Origin: Gimesia aquarii
Lineage (GTDB): Bacteria > Planctomycetota > Planctomycetia > Planctomycetales > Planctomycetaceae
Direction of reading: 5' to 3'
NCBI RefSeq assembly: GCF_007748175.1
Contig: NZ_CP037422.1
Location: 5,782,334-5,846,333 of the forward strand
Length of the DNA: 64,000 nt
Shown here: piece by piece, positions 1-9,438 of the stretch
How the letters are laid out: each line of letters opens with the position of its first letter
How positions within the stretch are numbered: the first letter of the stretch is position 1
Made by a program: the position numbers and the translations under genes
The notes under the pieces: model-generated
What the model was told of the DNA's origin: nothing
What the model saw: only the letters and a program-made list of their open reading frames with translations
Database searches by the model: none

Positions 1-270
1 GAGCTTCAACTCGTCTGAATGCGATTCATCAATGTAAGTACGAGAGGAGCCTAATATTGTACCTCCACAACGTGGATCAAGCTCTGGAATTGTGGAGTAC
101 AAGGGATTAAGTCGCAGGTGAGGTACGTTGGGATCTAGCAGCCCACCAAATCCTTTGATAATTCCTACTACTTCAATGCGTAGCTCATTTGCTCGTTCGA
201 CGGCTCCAAAAATTGTCGCATTCAAAGCCGGTGTATCTCCACCTGCCGTTAAGAGTGCAATCCGACGCAT
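1..270 (-). CDS. 6-phosphofructokinase family protein, N-terminal part (cut by window edge)
   Basis: The minus-strand reading frame opens with ATG at 268-270 and stays open to base 1, giving the first 90 residues. It starts MRRIALLTAGGDTPALNATI, the nucleotide-binding glycine loop of the PfkA family, followed near residue 75 by the family motif GGTILGSSR. The family phosphorylates fructose 6-phosphate with ATP or pyrophosphate in glycolysis. The residue that separates the ATP- from the PPi-dependent type (in the GGDGS/GGDDS motif near residue 103) lies outside the window, so the phosphate donor cannot be told. The frame is too short and partial to give a start-to-stop ORF, but the family match is clear. 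Confidence 0.85.
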   Translation of the reverse strand, partial: MRRIALLTAGGDTPALNATIFGAVERANELRIEVVGIIKGFGGLLDPNVPHLRLNPLYSTIPELDPRCGGTILGSSRTYIDESHSDELKL

Positions 271-618
271 ACTGATCAATTCCCTCTGAAGTTCGAGTTA
301 GATTTTGAAATTACCTTTGGTTTCAGTATCCGATAACCTGAAGGGTAGACTTTAGTTAAGATTTGAAAAATGTGATTCGCTATTTACCCTTTTTGAAGAT
401 TTGCGATAATACGATATGTATCTCCTGATATTTCAGCACTATAGCATAGACTCAACAGTATCAGGTATTCTCGCATCGGATAATGATCTTGTTCAAATCG
501 GATTTCAGGTATTTTTGAGAACTTTTGATGCACATTATCTAATGAATGTCATCAGTTAGATTCCTTAACTCTTTGTTTTACCTATATACTTAGAGTTTCG
601 CTTCATAAGAGGTTTGAC
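271..618. other. Intergenic region between divergent pfk and htrA
   Basis: This 348-bp AT-rich spacer separates a leftward phosphofructokinase gene from the rightward protease gene, so it must hold both promoters. I see no strong sigma-70 box pair, repeat or small ORF with a convincing ribosome site. The only clear signal is the AAGAGG ribosome site at 607-612 that serves the protease. Confidence 0.4.
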
Positions 619-1842
619 ATGAAATATATATTTGGTTGTTTTCTCTCTGCAATCCTGGGTGGTCTGATTGTTACATCAATGAATTCCCCATCTCGTAGTT
701 GGATTTCACTTTCACAAGCACAAGGTCCACCACCTAAGTTGACGGGACCGAGGATTTTACCTCCTACGCCATTAGGCCCGTCAGGTTCGAATCCACCAGT
801 GGTGAAAGATTCAAAATTACCTGACCAGCAGAAAGTCTTTAATGCACGTGGGTTGACGCCCGAAGAAGAAGTCAATGTGAGTGTGTACGAAAAATTAAAT
901 AAAAGTGTGGCACACATCACAACGAAAAGTACAAAAACAGATGGTTTTTTCTTGCTTGAATATGATACGGAAGGTGCTGGTTCTGGAGCGATCATTGATA
1001 ATGCAGGGCATATTCTAACGAATTATCATGTCATCGAAGACGCTCAAGAAGTTAATGTAACGTTGTTTAATGGAAAGTCTTACCCGGCAACTTTTGTTGG
1101 TGCTGACGCGATTAATGATATTGCTGTGATTAAAATTGAGGAAGATCCGAGTGTCTTGAGTCCAGTAGTTATGACAGATTCCAGTCAATTAAAAGTCGGT
1201 CAAAGAGTTTTTGCGATTGGCAATCCTTTTGGTCTCGAACGAACGATGACGTGTGGCATCATTTCAAGTTTGAACAGATCATTAAAACTACGTGGTAATC
1301 GTACAATTAAATCGATCATTCAGATTGACGCTGCTGTAAATCCCGGTAATTCAGGAGGCCCCTTACTCAATTCACATGGCCAGTTAATTGGTATCAATAC
1401 TGCTATTGCCAGCAAGACCGGCCAAAGTTCAGGTGTCGGTTTTGCAATTCCTTCGAATTTGGTGGCGCGTGTGGTTCCACAGTTACTGACACACGGCCAC
1501 ATGATCCATCCAGAAATCGGAATCCAGCGTGTCTACGAAACAGAACAGGGATTACTCGTAGCTAAGTTAACTCCCGGAGGCCCAGCTGAGAAAGCAGGGA
1601 TACGTGGCCCCAAAATATTGCGACAGAGAAGAGGTTTGATTGTGATTGAGCGTGTTGATCGCGGAGCCGCAGATTTAATTGTTGCCGTTGATCAAAAACA
1701 GGTCAAATCCGCGTCTGATTTTCTTGACTATATCGAAAGTAAAAAGCCAGGAGACACGGTGACTGTGACTGTTCTAAGAGGCAAAGAGCAAACTCCTACC
1801 AAAGTCTCAGTGACTTTGACGGCCAGTCACCCGAGTCGGTAA
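619..1842 (+). CDS. HtrA/DegP-type periplasmic serine protease with one PDZ domain
   Basis: The 407-residue protein has an N-terminal hydrophobic signal or anchor (residues 4-20) and a proline-rich linker to about residue 65. A chymotrypsin-fold S1C protease domain follows. The catalytic triad is visible: His137 in NYHVIED, Asp167 in NDIAVIKI and Ser245 in GNSGGPLL. A single PDZ domain follows (about 295-400, containing GLLVAKLTPGGPAEKAGI). The family degrades or refolds damaged envelope proteins. One PDZ domain rather than two makes it resemble DegS/HtrA rather than DegP. The ATG at 619 has AAGAGG seven bases upstream. It stands alone, and a shared hairpin separates it from rpmA on the other strand. 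Confidence 0.93.
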   Translation: MKYIFGCFLSAILGGLIVTSMNSPSRSWISLSQAQGPPPKLTGPRILPPTPLGPSGSNPPVVKDSKLPDQQKVFNARGLTPEEEVNVSVYEKLNKSVAHITTKSTKTDGFFLLEYDTEGAGSGAIIDNAGHILTNYHVIEDAQEVNVTLFNGKSYPATFVGADAINDIAVIKIEEDPSVLSPVVMTDSSQLKVGQRVFAIGNPFGLERTMTCGIISSLNRSLKLRGNRTIKSIIQIDAAVNPGNSGGPLLNSHGQLIGINTAIASKTGQSSGVGFAIPSNLVARVVPQLLTHGHMIHPEIGIQRVYETEQGLLVAKLTPGGPAEKAGIRGPKILRQRRGLIVIERVDRGAADLIVAVDQKQVKSASDFLDYIESKKPGDTVTVTVLRGKEQTPTKVSVTLTASHPSR

Positions 1843-1878
1843 CAAAAAAAAGCTCCCTGAATGCATGATTCAGGGAGC
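1843..1878 (-). terminator. Rho-independent terminator of rpmA (possibly bidirectional)
   Basis: A perfect 11-bp stem, GCTCCCTGAAT at 1852-1862 with its complement at 1868-1878, encloses a 5-nt loop. On the minus strand it is followed by a run of T (complement of the A-run 1844-1851), the classic intrinsic terminator for the leftward rpmA. It lies between the convergent protease and rpmA stop codons, so it may also help stop the protease transcript, although that side lacks a U-tract. Confidence 0.88.
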
Positions 1879-1901
1879 CTTGATGTAAATTGTGAATAAG
1901 C

Positions 1902-2153
1902 TTAGTTCAGTGCAGGTTCAACGTTAATTCGTCGACCTTCCTTGTCGAAGTAGACTTTTCCCTCAACCAGCGAAAAAATGGTATAGTCTCTCCCCATACC
2001 GACATTTTTACCAGGATGCCATTTTGTTCCACATTGACGGGCAATAATATTTCCTGCCAGGACGCTCTCACCGCCAAACTTCTTGATTCCACGGCGTTGT
2101 GCCTCTGAATCACGCCCGTTACGGCTGGAACCTTGTCCTTTCTTATGAGCCAT
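1902..2153 (-). CDS. rpmA: 50S ribosomal protein L27
   Basis: The 83-residue basic protein starts [16 protein letters not shown] and contains [14 protein letters not shown] and [19 protein letters not shown], which are diagnostic of bacterial L27. L27 sits at the 50S peptidyl-transferase centre, its N-terminal tail reaching toward the tRNA acceptor ends. There is no cleavable N-terminal extension of the Firmicutes type. The minus-strand ribosome site GAGGA lies about ten bases before the ATG. In most bacteria rplU (L21) lies directly upstream, but here the next gene on that strand is an unrelated secreted protein, so rpmA seems to be transcribed alone. Confidence 0.97.
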   Translation of the reverse strand: MAHKKGQGSSRNGRDSEAQRRGIKKFGGESVLAGNIIARQCGTKWHPGKNVGMGRDYTIFSLVEGKVYFDKEGRRINVEPALN

Positions 2154-2310
2154 TTCTTTAATCCTCAGATCGCAAAACTCACCCGCATTTAGGGGGTATC
2201 AGTAAAAAACGTGTTATTTAAGGCCGTATATTGGCGAATTAGGCCAGAACTTGCAAGTGATAATCGTATTTGACGCTCAGATCTCGCTTTTTTACATGGA
2301 TTGGTAAAAA

Positions 2311-3150
2311 TTAAGGCTTGGGGGCATCAGGATCTTCCAGATTCAGCACTTTTTTCATCGTAGCTGCCGTTTTAGGGTCATCGGGCAGATAAACCCAGTA
2401 AGGATTCCCTTTCGGACGAAATTCCTGTTCCTGTTGCCCAAATTCATCGCCAGGTCGCCAATATTGCTGTACCAGGACTTTTCGTAGGGCAATCGTTTTT
2501 CCGTCAGGTCCTTCTACATTTTTATAGCCATTTGAGAGTCCCGAAAAGAGCAAAGTAAAGTAATCTGTATTTGGGTCGATTCCGGTCCACACACAAACAC
2601 CATAAATCGCATTTTCATCTTTTGCATTTTTGGGAGTTTCAGCTGGTAGTTCGCCAATAATATCGACAGCATTCTTAAACTGGCGTCGTTCTCGTTGATT
2701 AATGATTTTCTCTGCCTCAGGAAGAATCTGATTGGGGTAGATTTTCTGTTGGCCATTATCGTTGGTAATCAGTGTCACTTCAGGAACAAATAAAGCTGGC
2801 CCTGGAGGCGGAACTTTTTCATTTTCAGGAGTGAATTCGTCTATATCGTCACGTCGTTCGATAGGACGAAGGACGCATTTGTATACAATGTACCAAACTA
2901 AGGTTTTCTCTTTCTTGCCGGTTTTGGGGTTCGTCAAGTCCATGCGAACCATCCGCATCGGCTTGAAAGTCGCATCAAGTACCCATAACGATTTCTGAGC
3001 TGCCCGTTCCTCACCTGTGGCTGCTATGTCAGCTTTAATCGTAAAGCCACGAGTCAAATTTTGAGCAACGGCTTGATTATCAGTCCATGAAAGATGCAAA
3101 CATCCACAAATCAAAAAGATCAAAGCAGATTGGTTACGAGAATAACGCAT
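2311..3150 (-). CDS. Secreted hypothetical protein
   Basis: I do not recognise a named family. The frame is open to 3300, but the ATG at 3148-3150 is preferred. It is preceded by GAGG on the coding strand and begins a good signal peptide (MRYSRNQSALIFLICGCL, probable cleavage after AVAQ near residue 30), whereas the longer form would bury that signal. The mature part, about 250 residues, has no cysteine motif or membrane segment. It contains charged and proline stretches around residues 105-125 (TPENEKVPPPGP) and a C-terminal aromatic segment with YWRPGDEFGQ. It is probably a periplasmic or exported protein of a planctomycete-restricted family, which is inference from style rather than a match. 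Confidence 0.7.
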   Translation of the reverse strand: MRYSRNQSALIFLICGCLHLSWTDNQAVAQNLTRGFTIKADIAATGEERAAQKSLWVLDATFKPMRMVRMDLTNPKTGKKEKTLVWYIVYKCVLRPIERRDDIDEFTPENEKVPPPGPALFVPEVTLITNDNGQQKIYPNQILPEAEKIINQRERRQFKNAVDIIGELPAETPKNAKDENAIYGVCVWTGIDPNTDYFTLLFSGLSNGYKNVEGPDGKTIALRKVLVQQYWRPGDEFGQQEQEFRPKGNPYWVYLPDDPKTAATMKKVLNLEDPDAPKP

Positions 3151-3530
3151 AAAGAACCTCAGAGCTTCTGGCGAATCAACATTGAGAGCTGTTTTTGAGA
3201 GTACCAGTTTATCGACGTATTCACTGAAACTCCAACAGAGACTTTGTCGAAAATTATGAACGGTACAAATGAATATTTCCGAAATTGCAAGATAGTGCAA
3301 CAGCTTTTAGCGACATCCACATAATCTGACTATACCCGTGCTGAGAATGGATGGTCAAGCTCTTGATTTGAGATCTCAGTGATTTCGCTGGCAAATTCAG
3401 GGCATATCCATATTGGCTCACGAATTTAAGTGATGATCTGAGCCTTACCTGAACCACACAGTCGATTAATCAGCATAAACGCTACAAACGACAACTATTG
3501 TAGAGTATGTTTTGATTCAGGGACTATGCT
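3151..3530. other. Intergenic region
   Basis: About 380 bp lie between the start of the secreted hypothetical gene and the stop of the kinase gene, both on the minus strand. Open frames across it (to 3300 on the hypothetical's frame, and 3254-3457) lack ribosome sites and family features and are judged spurious. I see no hairpin terminator for the kinase transcript and no clear promoter boxes. Confidence 0.35.
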
Positions 3531-5069
3531 TTAATGCAAGTCATGTCCAGTCAGTTGTTGTTCGATTTCATCGGCATGTTGTGCGACAGCCATGACACTT
3601 TTGCGAATGTCCTCGGCATCAACAGTCGAACGCGGGAATGTATCGATCATCACAAATTTTGTCTTGCCATCTACTTCGCGGATGGAGATTCCGCCATGTG
3701 AAATCTCTGAATTCAGTCGAAGTGCTTCTTCATAATATTCAGGCTGTGCATCGCAGCAAGTGCTGTAAATCAATAATAATCGTTCATGCATCTGATGATC
3801 GCTACGTTCGATAAACACAGTTTGTTTCCGCTTACCAGATTGTTTGACTTCCAGAATATATTGCAGTCCTTTGCGTTTCCAGGAGACATTCTTATTTCTG
3901 CCAAACGCTTCGAAAAGCATCGCTTCAATATTCTTCACTTGCCCCAAAACGGCATTCAGAAACTGTGCTGCCATGAACCCATTTTGGAATCGGTTGGCAG
4001 GACTCTTATCCAGCATCAAAGAGACACATTCCGCAATCTCCAGTGAAATGTGAGGACACAACTCGCGCACACTTGGTGTGGGTTTGGACGTCACTTCCTG
4101 AATGAGAGAATTGAAATCCTGCCCACGATGAGGAAGTTGTCCTGTTAACAATACAAAGAAACAAACTCCCAACGAATAAATATCTGATGTGGCCGTGGCA
4201 GGAGATCCCTGAAATAACTCGGGGGCCATGAAGTTCGGTGTACCTGCTAAGGATTCGTGTGAATATAATTGATCGTCAGCATTAATTCGTTTTGCCAGGC
4301 CGAAGTCCGCAATTTTAGGTACTCCCGAACTGGTTAAGAGAATATTCTCTAACTTCAGATCCTGATGAATAATCCCTTTCATATGCGCAGTTCCCAGGCC
4401 AGAGGCAATCTGCGCGATTAACGAAGTTGCATGTAAGGGATTAAGTGGGCCATCTTCTCGGATGATATGACTGAGTGCTCTACCAGCGACCAATTCCATT
4501 TCGAGAAACCGGTAACCGCGCGCTTCACCAATCGCATGTGCCGTTACAATGTTCGGGTGGTTTAATGTGGCAACAGCGCGGCCTTCATGAAAGAAACGCT
4601 CCACATAATCTGGATCACGTTCAGCCAAGCGTGGCAACAAAATTTTCAATGCACATTGTCTTCCCAGATCACGGTGAGTTGCCAGGTAAACCATCCCCAT
4701 TCCACCGCGCCCAATCAACGATTGACATTGATAGACATGTAAATCCGTGCCAATAATAGGATCTGCTTCCTCAGAAGAAAAGGGGGGGACGACAGGAACT
4801 CGTGCATCCAAATTATCAAAAACGATTGTTTCTTCTAAGGCAGATGCAGAGATATCATCTACCTGTGCGCCACAAACAGGACAAGATTTTTCCCCTCCCT
4901 CCTGGAAGAAACTCGAGTTACAGTTGGCGCAGTATTGAAGTTGGCAATGGTTTTCTTTTGTATCCTCTTCAAGGTCTTGTTCTGATGACATTTCTATAAT
5001 TTGCTCTTCGGAACAGTTAACATCTGTGATTAATGAGTCGTTCATTGATGTGGCCCTGCTAAATATCAT
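3531..5069 (-). CDS. Zinc-ribbon serine/threonine protein kinase
   Basis: This 512-residue protein has three parts. Residues 47-66 form a zinc ribbon with Cys47, Cys50, Cys63 and Cys66. Residues about 113-375 are a Hanks-type kinase with the glycine loop GRGGMGMVYLA, ATP-anchoring Lys142, catalytic loop His235-Gln236-Asp237 with Lys239 and Asn242, Asp255 of DFG, and GTPNFMAPE. The catalytic Arg of HRD is replaced by Gln, making it a non-RD kinase. The C-terminal 120 residues (EEALRLNSEISHGGISI) recall YbjN/type III chaperone-like domains, which is tentative. There is no membrane helix, so it is probably cytoplasmic, unlike PASTA kinases. The start could also be the ATG at 5043-5045 (eight residues shorter). 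Neither start has a strong ribosome site. Confidence 0.9.
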   Translation of the reverse strand: MIFSRATSMNDSLITDVNCSEEQIIEMSSEQDLEEDTKENHCQLQYCANCNSSFFQEGGEKSCPVCGAQVDDISASALEETIVFDNLDARVPVVPPFSSEEADPIIGTDLHVYQCQSLIGRGGMGMVYLATHRDLGRQCALKILLPRLAERDPDYVERFFHEGRAVATLNHPNIVTAHAIGEARGYRFLEMELVAGRALSHIIREDGPLNPLHATSLIAQIASGLGTAHMKGIIHQDLKLENILLTSSGVPKIADFGLAKRINADDQLYSHESLAGTPNFMAPELFQGSPATATSDIYSLGVCFFVLLTGQLPHRGQDFNSLIQEVTSKPTPSVRELCPHISLEIAECVSLMLDKSPANRFQNGFMAAQFLNAVLGQVKNIEAMLFEAFGRNKNVSWKRKGLQYILEVKQSGKRKQTVFIERSDHQMHERLLLIYSTCCDAQPEYYEEALRLNSEISHGGISIREVDGKTKFVMIDTFPRSTVDAEDIRKSVMAVAQHADEIEQQLTGHDLH

Positions 5070-5362
5070 ACCTGAATTTGAGGTAAAAGCGATAACTGGT
5101 TTCCTTGAGATGGGGGTGTTGTTCTTTATGATTCGCTTGGAAGTTCAGATTATTTGGAATGAATCCCGAATTTCCTGAAAAAAACATGAGTTCGCACTTC
5201 TTAACCGAGACTATATAAACATAGACTGCAGCAAAGCCATTGAAGTTCCATCCGAAATGGTTTTCGTGACATAAAATATTTGAAAAAAATAAGTTACATC
5301 AAAACGTCTTGTTGTTCTTTCACGTCAGTAAGGACATTATTAGCCAGAAACAGAATATCGTT

Positions 5363-6631
5363 ATGACTGATTCTGAAAATACACCTGCCGATGAGTCCGA
5401 ATCGAAAAAAACCAATTTGGCTCAGAACAATGTACCTGAGAGCAATAATCAAAGTCCAGAGTCTCAAGACTTTTCTGAAGTCGTTGAACAGGTTGTCAAT
5501 GATGAGGAAGAGCAAATCGTCTGGCTGGCCGATGACCAAGCTGCACCTGACCTGGAAACGCCAGTGAAAGTACACCCGCCGGGTCCCGGGTTATTGGAAT
5601 CAATTGGCTGGATGTTCGGTGTCATTGGCGCGCATTTCGCAGGTGGTCTGGTATTTATCGTTGGTGTGTTTGTTTATCTGATTACTACATCAAAAGTAGG
5701 ACCGAAGCCCCAGGAAATAAGTAATCAATTTAAGCAGTTTCTTGAAGATCATGTTCTCGAGTTAGCGGGAGTCGAACAAGGTGTCTTTGTTTTGATTGTC
5801 ATGGCGGCAGTCGGATTACGTTTGGGGAGAGGTACTTTTGCAAAATTAAACTTGCAACCATTTGCCTTTTCTACTGGCTTATTGTTTTTCATTACAGTTC
5901 TTCCACTCTCTTTGATTTCAGGAGAACTTTATCGGGTCACTTTTGATGTTTGGAGTCTCTTTGCTGATCAGTGGCCAGTGTTAAAACAGTTCGATGAAAT
6001 GAATACGATGGAAGCGGTAAAGCAGATGGCCGAAAACAGTCCACTGTGGGCACTAGTCATTGTAATTGCTGTTTTTCCTGCGATTGGCGAGGAGTTGGTT
6101 TTTCGGGGTGCGATTGGCCATGGACTTCTGGCACGTTGGGGATTAATCCCTGGAATTCTGATTACTTCCATAATGTTTGGAATGGTTCATGCGCATCCGG
6201 CACATATTGTCGCTGTCATACCGTTGGGTATGTTTATGCATTATGTTTACTACGTCACGCGCAGCTTTTGGGCTCCCATTCTGGTGCATTTTTTGAATAA
6301 TGCGTTTGCGGTATCCATGGCGAAGCTTGCGACCTCTCTACCAGAAGAAGCGGCAAAATTAGGTGACGAAACACAGGCCGTCCATCCCATGATAACTTTA
6401 TCTGCCAGCCTGTTTATCGCCGTTGTTTGCTTTTATTTATGGAAAACACGTTCGCAATATCGTAAAGAAAATGGTGAGGTGTGGACCCCGGGATACGTTT
6501 CAAACGAAAGCCCACCGCCAGATACAAGCATCACGCTGCAACGAGATAAAATCACTTACGGAATCTATTATTATATGGCTGCGCTCTTTCTGGTGTTTCT
6601 TGGCATGGTACAAATCTTTGGAATCGAATAA
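5363..6631 (+). CDS. CPBP-family intramembrane metalloprotease
   Basis: The 422-residue membrane protein has an acidic, Asn/Ser-rich cytoplasmic N-terminus (residues 1-75) and about eight hydrophobic segments. It carries the CAAX-protease/bacteriocin-processing signature: Glu243-Glu244-x3-Arg248 (GEELVFRGA), a histidine segment HAHPAHIV and HFLNNAF. These residues bind the catalytic metal or water in Rce1-like enzymes. The physiological substrate in planctomycetes is unknown. The reading frame extends back to a TTG at 5309, but the ATG at 5363 begins a more natural acidic N-terminus. The ribosome site is weak for both. It runs convergently with the cytochrome gene, 30 bp apart. Confidence 0.88.
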   Translation: MTDSENTPADESESKKTNLAQNNVPESNNQSPESQDFSEVVEQVVNDEEEQIVWLADDQAAPDLETPVKVHPPGPGLLESIGWMFGVIGAHFAGGLVFIVGVFVYLITTSKVGPKPQEISNQFKQFLEDHVLELAGVEQGVFVLIVMAAVGLRLGRGTFAKLNLQPFAFSTGLLFFITVLPLSLISGELYRVTFDVWSLFADQWPVLKQFDEMNTMEAVKQMAENSPLWALVIVIAVFPAIGEELVFRGAIGHGLLARWGLIPGILITSIMFGMVHAHPAHIVAVIPLGMFMHYVYYVTRSFWAPILVHFLNNAFAVSMAKLATSLPEEAAKLGDETQAVHPMITLSASLFIAVVCFYLWKTRSQYRKENGEVWTPGYVSNESPPPDTSITLQRDKITYGIYYYMAALFLVFLGMVQIFGIE

Positions 6632-6661
6632 TCTCTAATCCAGATAAGCAGTTTAAAGATT

Positions 6662-8011
6662 TTAGAGCGTTTTTAAATATTCCAAAACTGCTTGTTTTTC
6701 AGCCTGATCTAAATCGTTCGGATAATAATGTCCACTCGCCGATTTCCCAAATTGTGTTGTATCAAAATAGGTCCGTTTTTCCATTTTGGATAACTTTTCT
6801 GGAAGCATTGGAAACGATTTGATTTCTAAACCAACTTTGTTGATGTCATATCCATTTTCCGTACGTTTCCAAACTTGAGGACGTTCTTCAGGATGCAATA
6901 CATGCCACAAAGTTGGCACCGAACCATTGTGAAAATAAGGGGCAGAAGCCCAAACACCATTCAGTGGAGGCGCAACATATCCTCCTGGTGCTTCAACAAC
7001 TGGATCTTTTCCGAAGCGGGAAAGCCAGCTCTGATTTAAAGCGGCACGATACGCAACCGGTAATGAATTCAATCGCGCCGAATCAGTTTGCAAATCAGCA
7101 ATTGGTATCGTTTTCTCTGGATAGGTAGAGTTGTCGCCATAAGTTCCATGGCAGCGCGCACAGTGATGATTAAAGATTTTCTTTCCTTGTTGGGCAAGTT
7201 GCTTGTCGATGTCCCAGCGATAGTGGGGGGCCTCTAATGACTCAATGTAAGCTAGAATGTCAGCAAAATCGGATTCCCAGTTTTTAATTTCACTTGCATT
7301 ATTTTGTGGCACCAGAATGAACTGCATCAATACCCTATGATTTTTTGTGACGAAGGCATCGGTGTAAATTTTCTGTTTTCGTTTCACATTCCACCAGGCA
7401 GGGGGATCCATATCATGGTGTAATAATTGAGGAATCGAACGGCTTTTGTCAAAATTCATCTCAGGGTCACGGAGTGAATCAAGAATGACTCCAAAGATCA
7501 CCGAGTTAGTGGTTCCATGTGTCGTTCCCAATGGCATGCCCAGCGCAGCCATGTCCAGATGGCTCAATTTCTTGAGTTGCTGAAGTTTCACTTTGCTGAC
7601 ATCTTCCGTGAGTGTGTGTAATGCGACGTGGCTATTGGGCGCACCGGGAATTACAGAGCCAGCAACTTTTCCTCCATGACAAGTAAAACAGTTCATCACC
7701 CATTTTTGTTGAGGAGTCACGACATAGCCTAATGGAGCGGACTTCGAATCAGGGCGTTCCATGATTCCATAATAGGAATAGATCATCTTGCGGCGTGCTG
7801 CGGGTGATGCCTTTTCTGCTTTCTCTTTTAATTCCTCTGGCCAGACTTTCCAGAGATCGTCAAAGACTGCTTGATCAAAATCAGGTGGTAAGTACGCTTT
7901 TGACGTTAAGAACCGGTATCCCCGATCGACTGAAGATTCTTCCGCAGATATTGGAAGTGAGCAACTCAATAATGTCTGAAAAATGCAAATGAAAATGCAT
8001 AGAAGTCGCAT
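6662..8011 (-). CDS. Di-haem c-type cytochrome, periplasmic
   Basis: The 449-residue protein begins with a signal peptide (residues 1-23, cleavage near SAEE) and has two covalent haem motifs, CFTCH (Cys108, Cys111, His112) and CARCH (Cys284, Cys287, His288). The second sits in a typical cytochrome c domain with GYVAPPLNGVWASAPYFHNG and PTLWHVL, a pattern shared with planctomycete cytochromes and the MauG/di-haem peroxidase superfamily. The roughly 170 residues between the haems are unlike short class I cytochromes. The role is presumably electron transfer or oxidation in the periplasm. The substrate cannot be told and no partner oxidase gene is adjacent. Confidence 0.82.
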   Translation of the reverse strand: MRLLCIFICIFQTLLSCSLPISAEESSVDRGYRFLTSKAYLPPDFDQAVFDDLWKVWPEELKEKAEKASPAARRKMIYSYYGIMERPDSKSAPLGYVVTPQQKWVMNCFTCHGGKVAGSVIPGAPNSHVALHTLTEDVSKVKLQQLKKLSHLDMAALGMPLGTTHGTTNSVIFGVILDSLRDPEMNFDKSRSIPQLLHHDMDPPAWWNVKRKQKIYTDAFVTKNHRVLMQFILVPQNNASEIKNWESDFADILAYIESLEAPHYRWDIDKQLAQQGKKIFNHHCARCHGTYGDNSTYPEKTIPIADLQTDSARLNSLPVAYRAALNQSWLSRFGKDPVVEAPGGYVAPPLNGVWASAPYFHNGSVPTLWHVLHPEERPQVWKRTENGYDINKVGLEIKSFPMLPEKLSKMEKRTYFDTTQFGKSASGHYYPNDLDQAEKQAVLEYLKTL

Positions 8012-8433
8012 TGGTTTTCTCTTTAGAAATTCAAATTAGCTAAATTGAAATGACACATTCAATCATACGGTAGTTGCCACTTTTAAACAAAGCTAAGCGA
8101 GTTCCGGAGAGAGTAAAGCGATCCTCGTTTAGCATTTCGGTCGGTTTCTTATTTTAGTACCAGTGAGCAAAAAGGCGAGCAGAACCTTAAATATTCAGTC
8201 TCATTATTGAGTAGCTGGTTTATGGATGAATTTCACCAAAAGTTAATAATTATTCCAGATTTTGAGGGGATTTCTTCATCTCAAAGGAGAATCTAAGCGG
8301 GAGTATATTCTCAAATAGTGGAATTTCCTTCGATTTAATCCCTGTTTTTATCTAGGTGATATTTCTCTTTTTTTGAGGGGTCTATTGGTTTTTACCTAGG
8401 AATTATATTTACTTTTCCCTGGGAGATATATTG
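8012..8433. other. Intergenic region upstream of the first DUF1559 gene
   Basis: This 422-bp spacer separates the leftward cytochrome and rightward DUF1559 genes and so carries divergent promoters. It contains one imperfect 10-bp stem (8092-8101 with 8124-8133, one G-U pair, 22-nt loop) with no U-tract. It ends with GGGAGA at 8421-8426, the ribosome site of the DUF1559 gene. The last 150 bases are T-rich, like the leaders of the other two DUF1559 genes here. No further small gene is supported. Confidence 0.4.
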
Positions 8434-9372
8434 ATGAGAAAGCACTTACGTGGTTTCACGCTGATTGAATTACTCGTGGTCATTGCCATCATAGCCATTT
8501 TAATCGCACTGCTATTGCCAGCTGTCCAACAGGCACGCGAAGCAGCTCGAAGATCTCAATGTAAAAACAATTTAAAACAACTGGGGATTGCGCTTCACAA
8601 TTATCACGAGACACACAGTGTTCTCCCGGCTGCTGCGTATTGCAGTGGATCTTCTGGAATTGCCCATTGTCATACCTGGCTCGAATCGTTGTTACCGTTT
8701 ATCGAACATTCGACACTTTATAATCAGATTGACTTTTCAGTGCCGAATCACCAAGGGCCAAATCCGGCAGCACTTAACGACTGGAAAACAGGGGTTTTGA
8801 TGTGCCCCTCCGATCCTGAGAGTGGACTTTACCCAAACTCACGCGAGGCAGGTTATACACCAGGTGCGGGCAACTCACTTGGGGCCAATTATAAACTCTG
8901 TGCAGGGCCGTTACATATGAATATTTGCCCCATTCCAGCACTAACGCCTAATATCAACTGCAAGAGTACCGGAGGAGCACGTGCAAGTGTTGAAGCTCCC
9001 GGAATGTTTAACGGTGGTCGTATTTCTTACAAATTCAAAGATTGTACTGATGGCACGACGAATACATTTTTGATCGGAGAAGTGTTACCAATCTATAGCT
9101 CATTCAATATGTATTTTGCATCGCATATGCATATCGGCACGACGAATCCTCCTCCTAACTATTTCAAAACCTATACAGCCTGTCCCAAGTCCAGAGATGC
9201 ACGAGTCGATACCTGCTATGCCCATATGGGGGGCTATATGAGCAACCATGTCGGTGGAGTTCATATGTGTCTGGCAGATGGTAGTGTGCGGTTTGTTAGT
9301 GAGAACATTGATTACGCAACGTGGAACTACCTGGGAGATAAAAATGATAAGCAACCACTAGGTGAGTTTTGA
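8434..9372 (+). CDS. DUF1559 pseudopilin-like protein (copy 1)
   Basis: The 312-residue protein has a type IV pilin/type II pseudopilin N-terminus. A short basic leader (MRKHLRG) precedes FTLIELLVV, with the prepilin-peptidase cleavage expected between Gly and Phe, then a hydrophobic helix and [15 protein letters not shown]. The C-terminal region has the DUF1559 hallmark [20 protein letters not shown] and ends in LGEF. The family is massively expanded in planctomycetes and its function is not established; a surface fibre or secretion role is inferred from the N-terminus. The ATG at 8434 (not the in-frame TTG just before it) is seven bases after GGGAGA. It is followed by a small lipoprotein gene, as in the other two copies in this window. 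Confidence 0.92.
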   Translation: MRKHLRGFTLIELLVVIAIIAILIALLLPAVQQAREAARRSQCKNNLKQLGIALHNYHETHSVLPAAAYCSGSSGIAHCHTWLESLLPFIEHSTLYNQIDFSVPNHQGPNPAALNDWKTGVLMCPSDPESGLYPNSREAGYTPGAGNSLGANYKLCAGPLHMNICPIPALTPNINCKSTGGARASVEAPGMFNGGRISYKFKDCTDGTTNTFLIGEVLPIYSSFNMYFASHMHIGTTNPPPNYFKTYTACPKSRDARVDTCYAHMGGYMSNHVGGVHMCLADGSVRFVSENIDYATWNYLGDKNDKQPLGEF

Positions 9373-9438
9373 CCAAAACACCTGGGTATGTGAGATGTCT
9401 GGAAATTTATTATGAATTTTGCGGAGAGATATCATTTC

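Noticed and set aside
603-995. 130-codon minus-strand frame opposite the protease gene
   Set aside because: It lies wholly inside the htrA coding region on the other strand, has no ribosome site or family motif, and mirrors its codon bias.
3151-3300. N-terminal extension of the secreted hypothetical protein
   Set aside because: The signal peptide and GAGG ribosome site belong to the ATG at 3148-3150; the upstream part reads like spacer.
5309-5362. TTG start of the CPBP protease 18 codons upstream
   Set aside because: No ribosome site and no conserved residues; the ATG at 5363 gives a natural acidic N-terminus.
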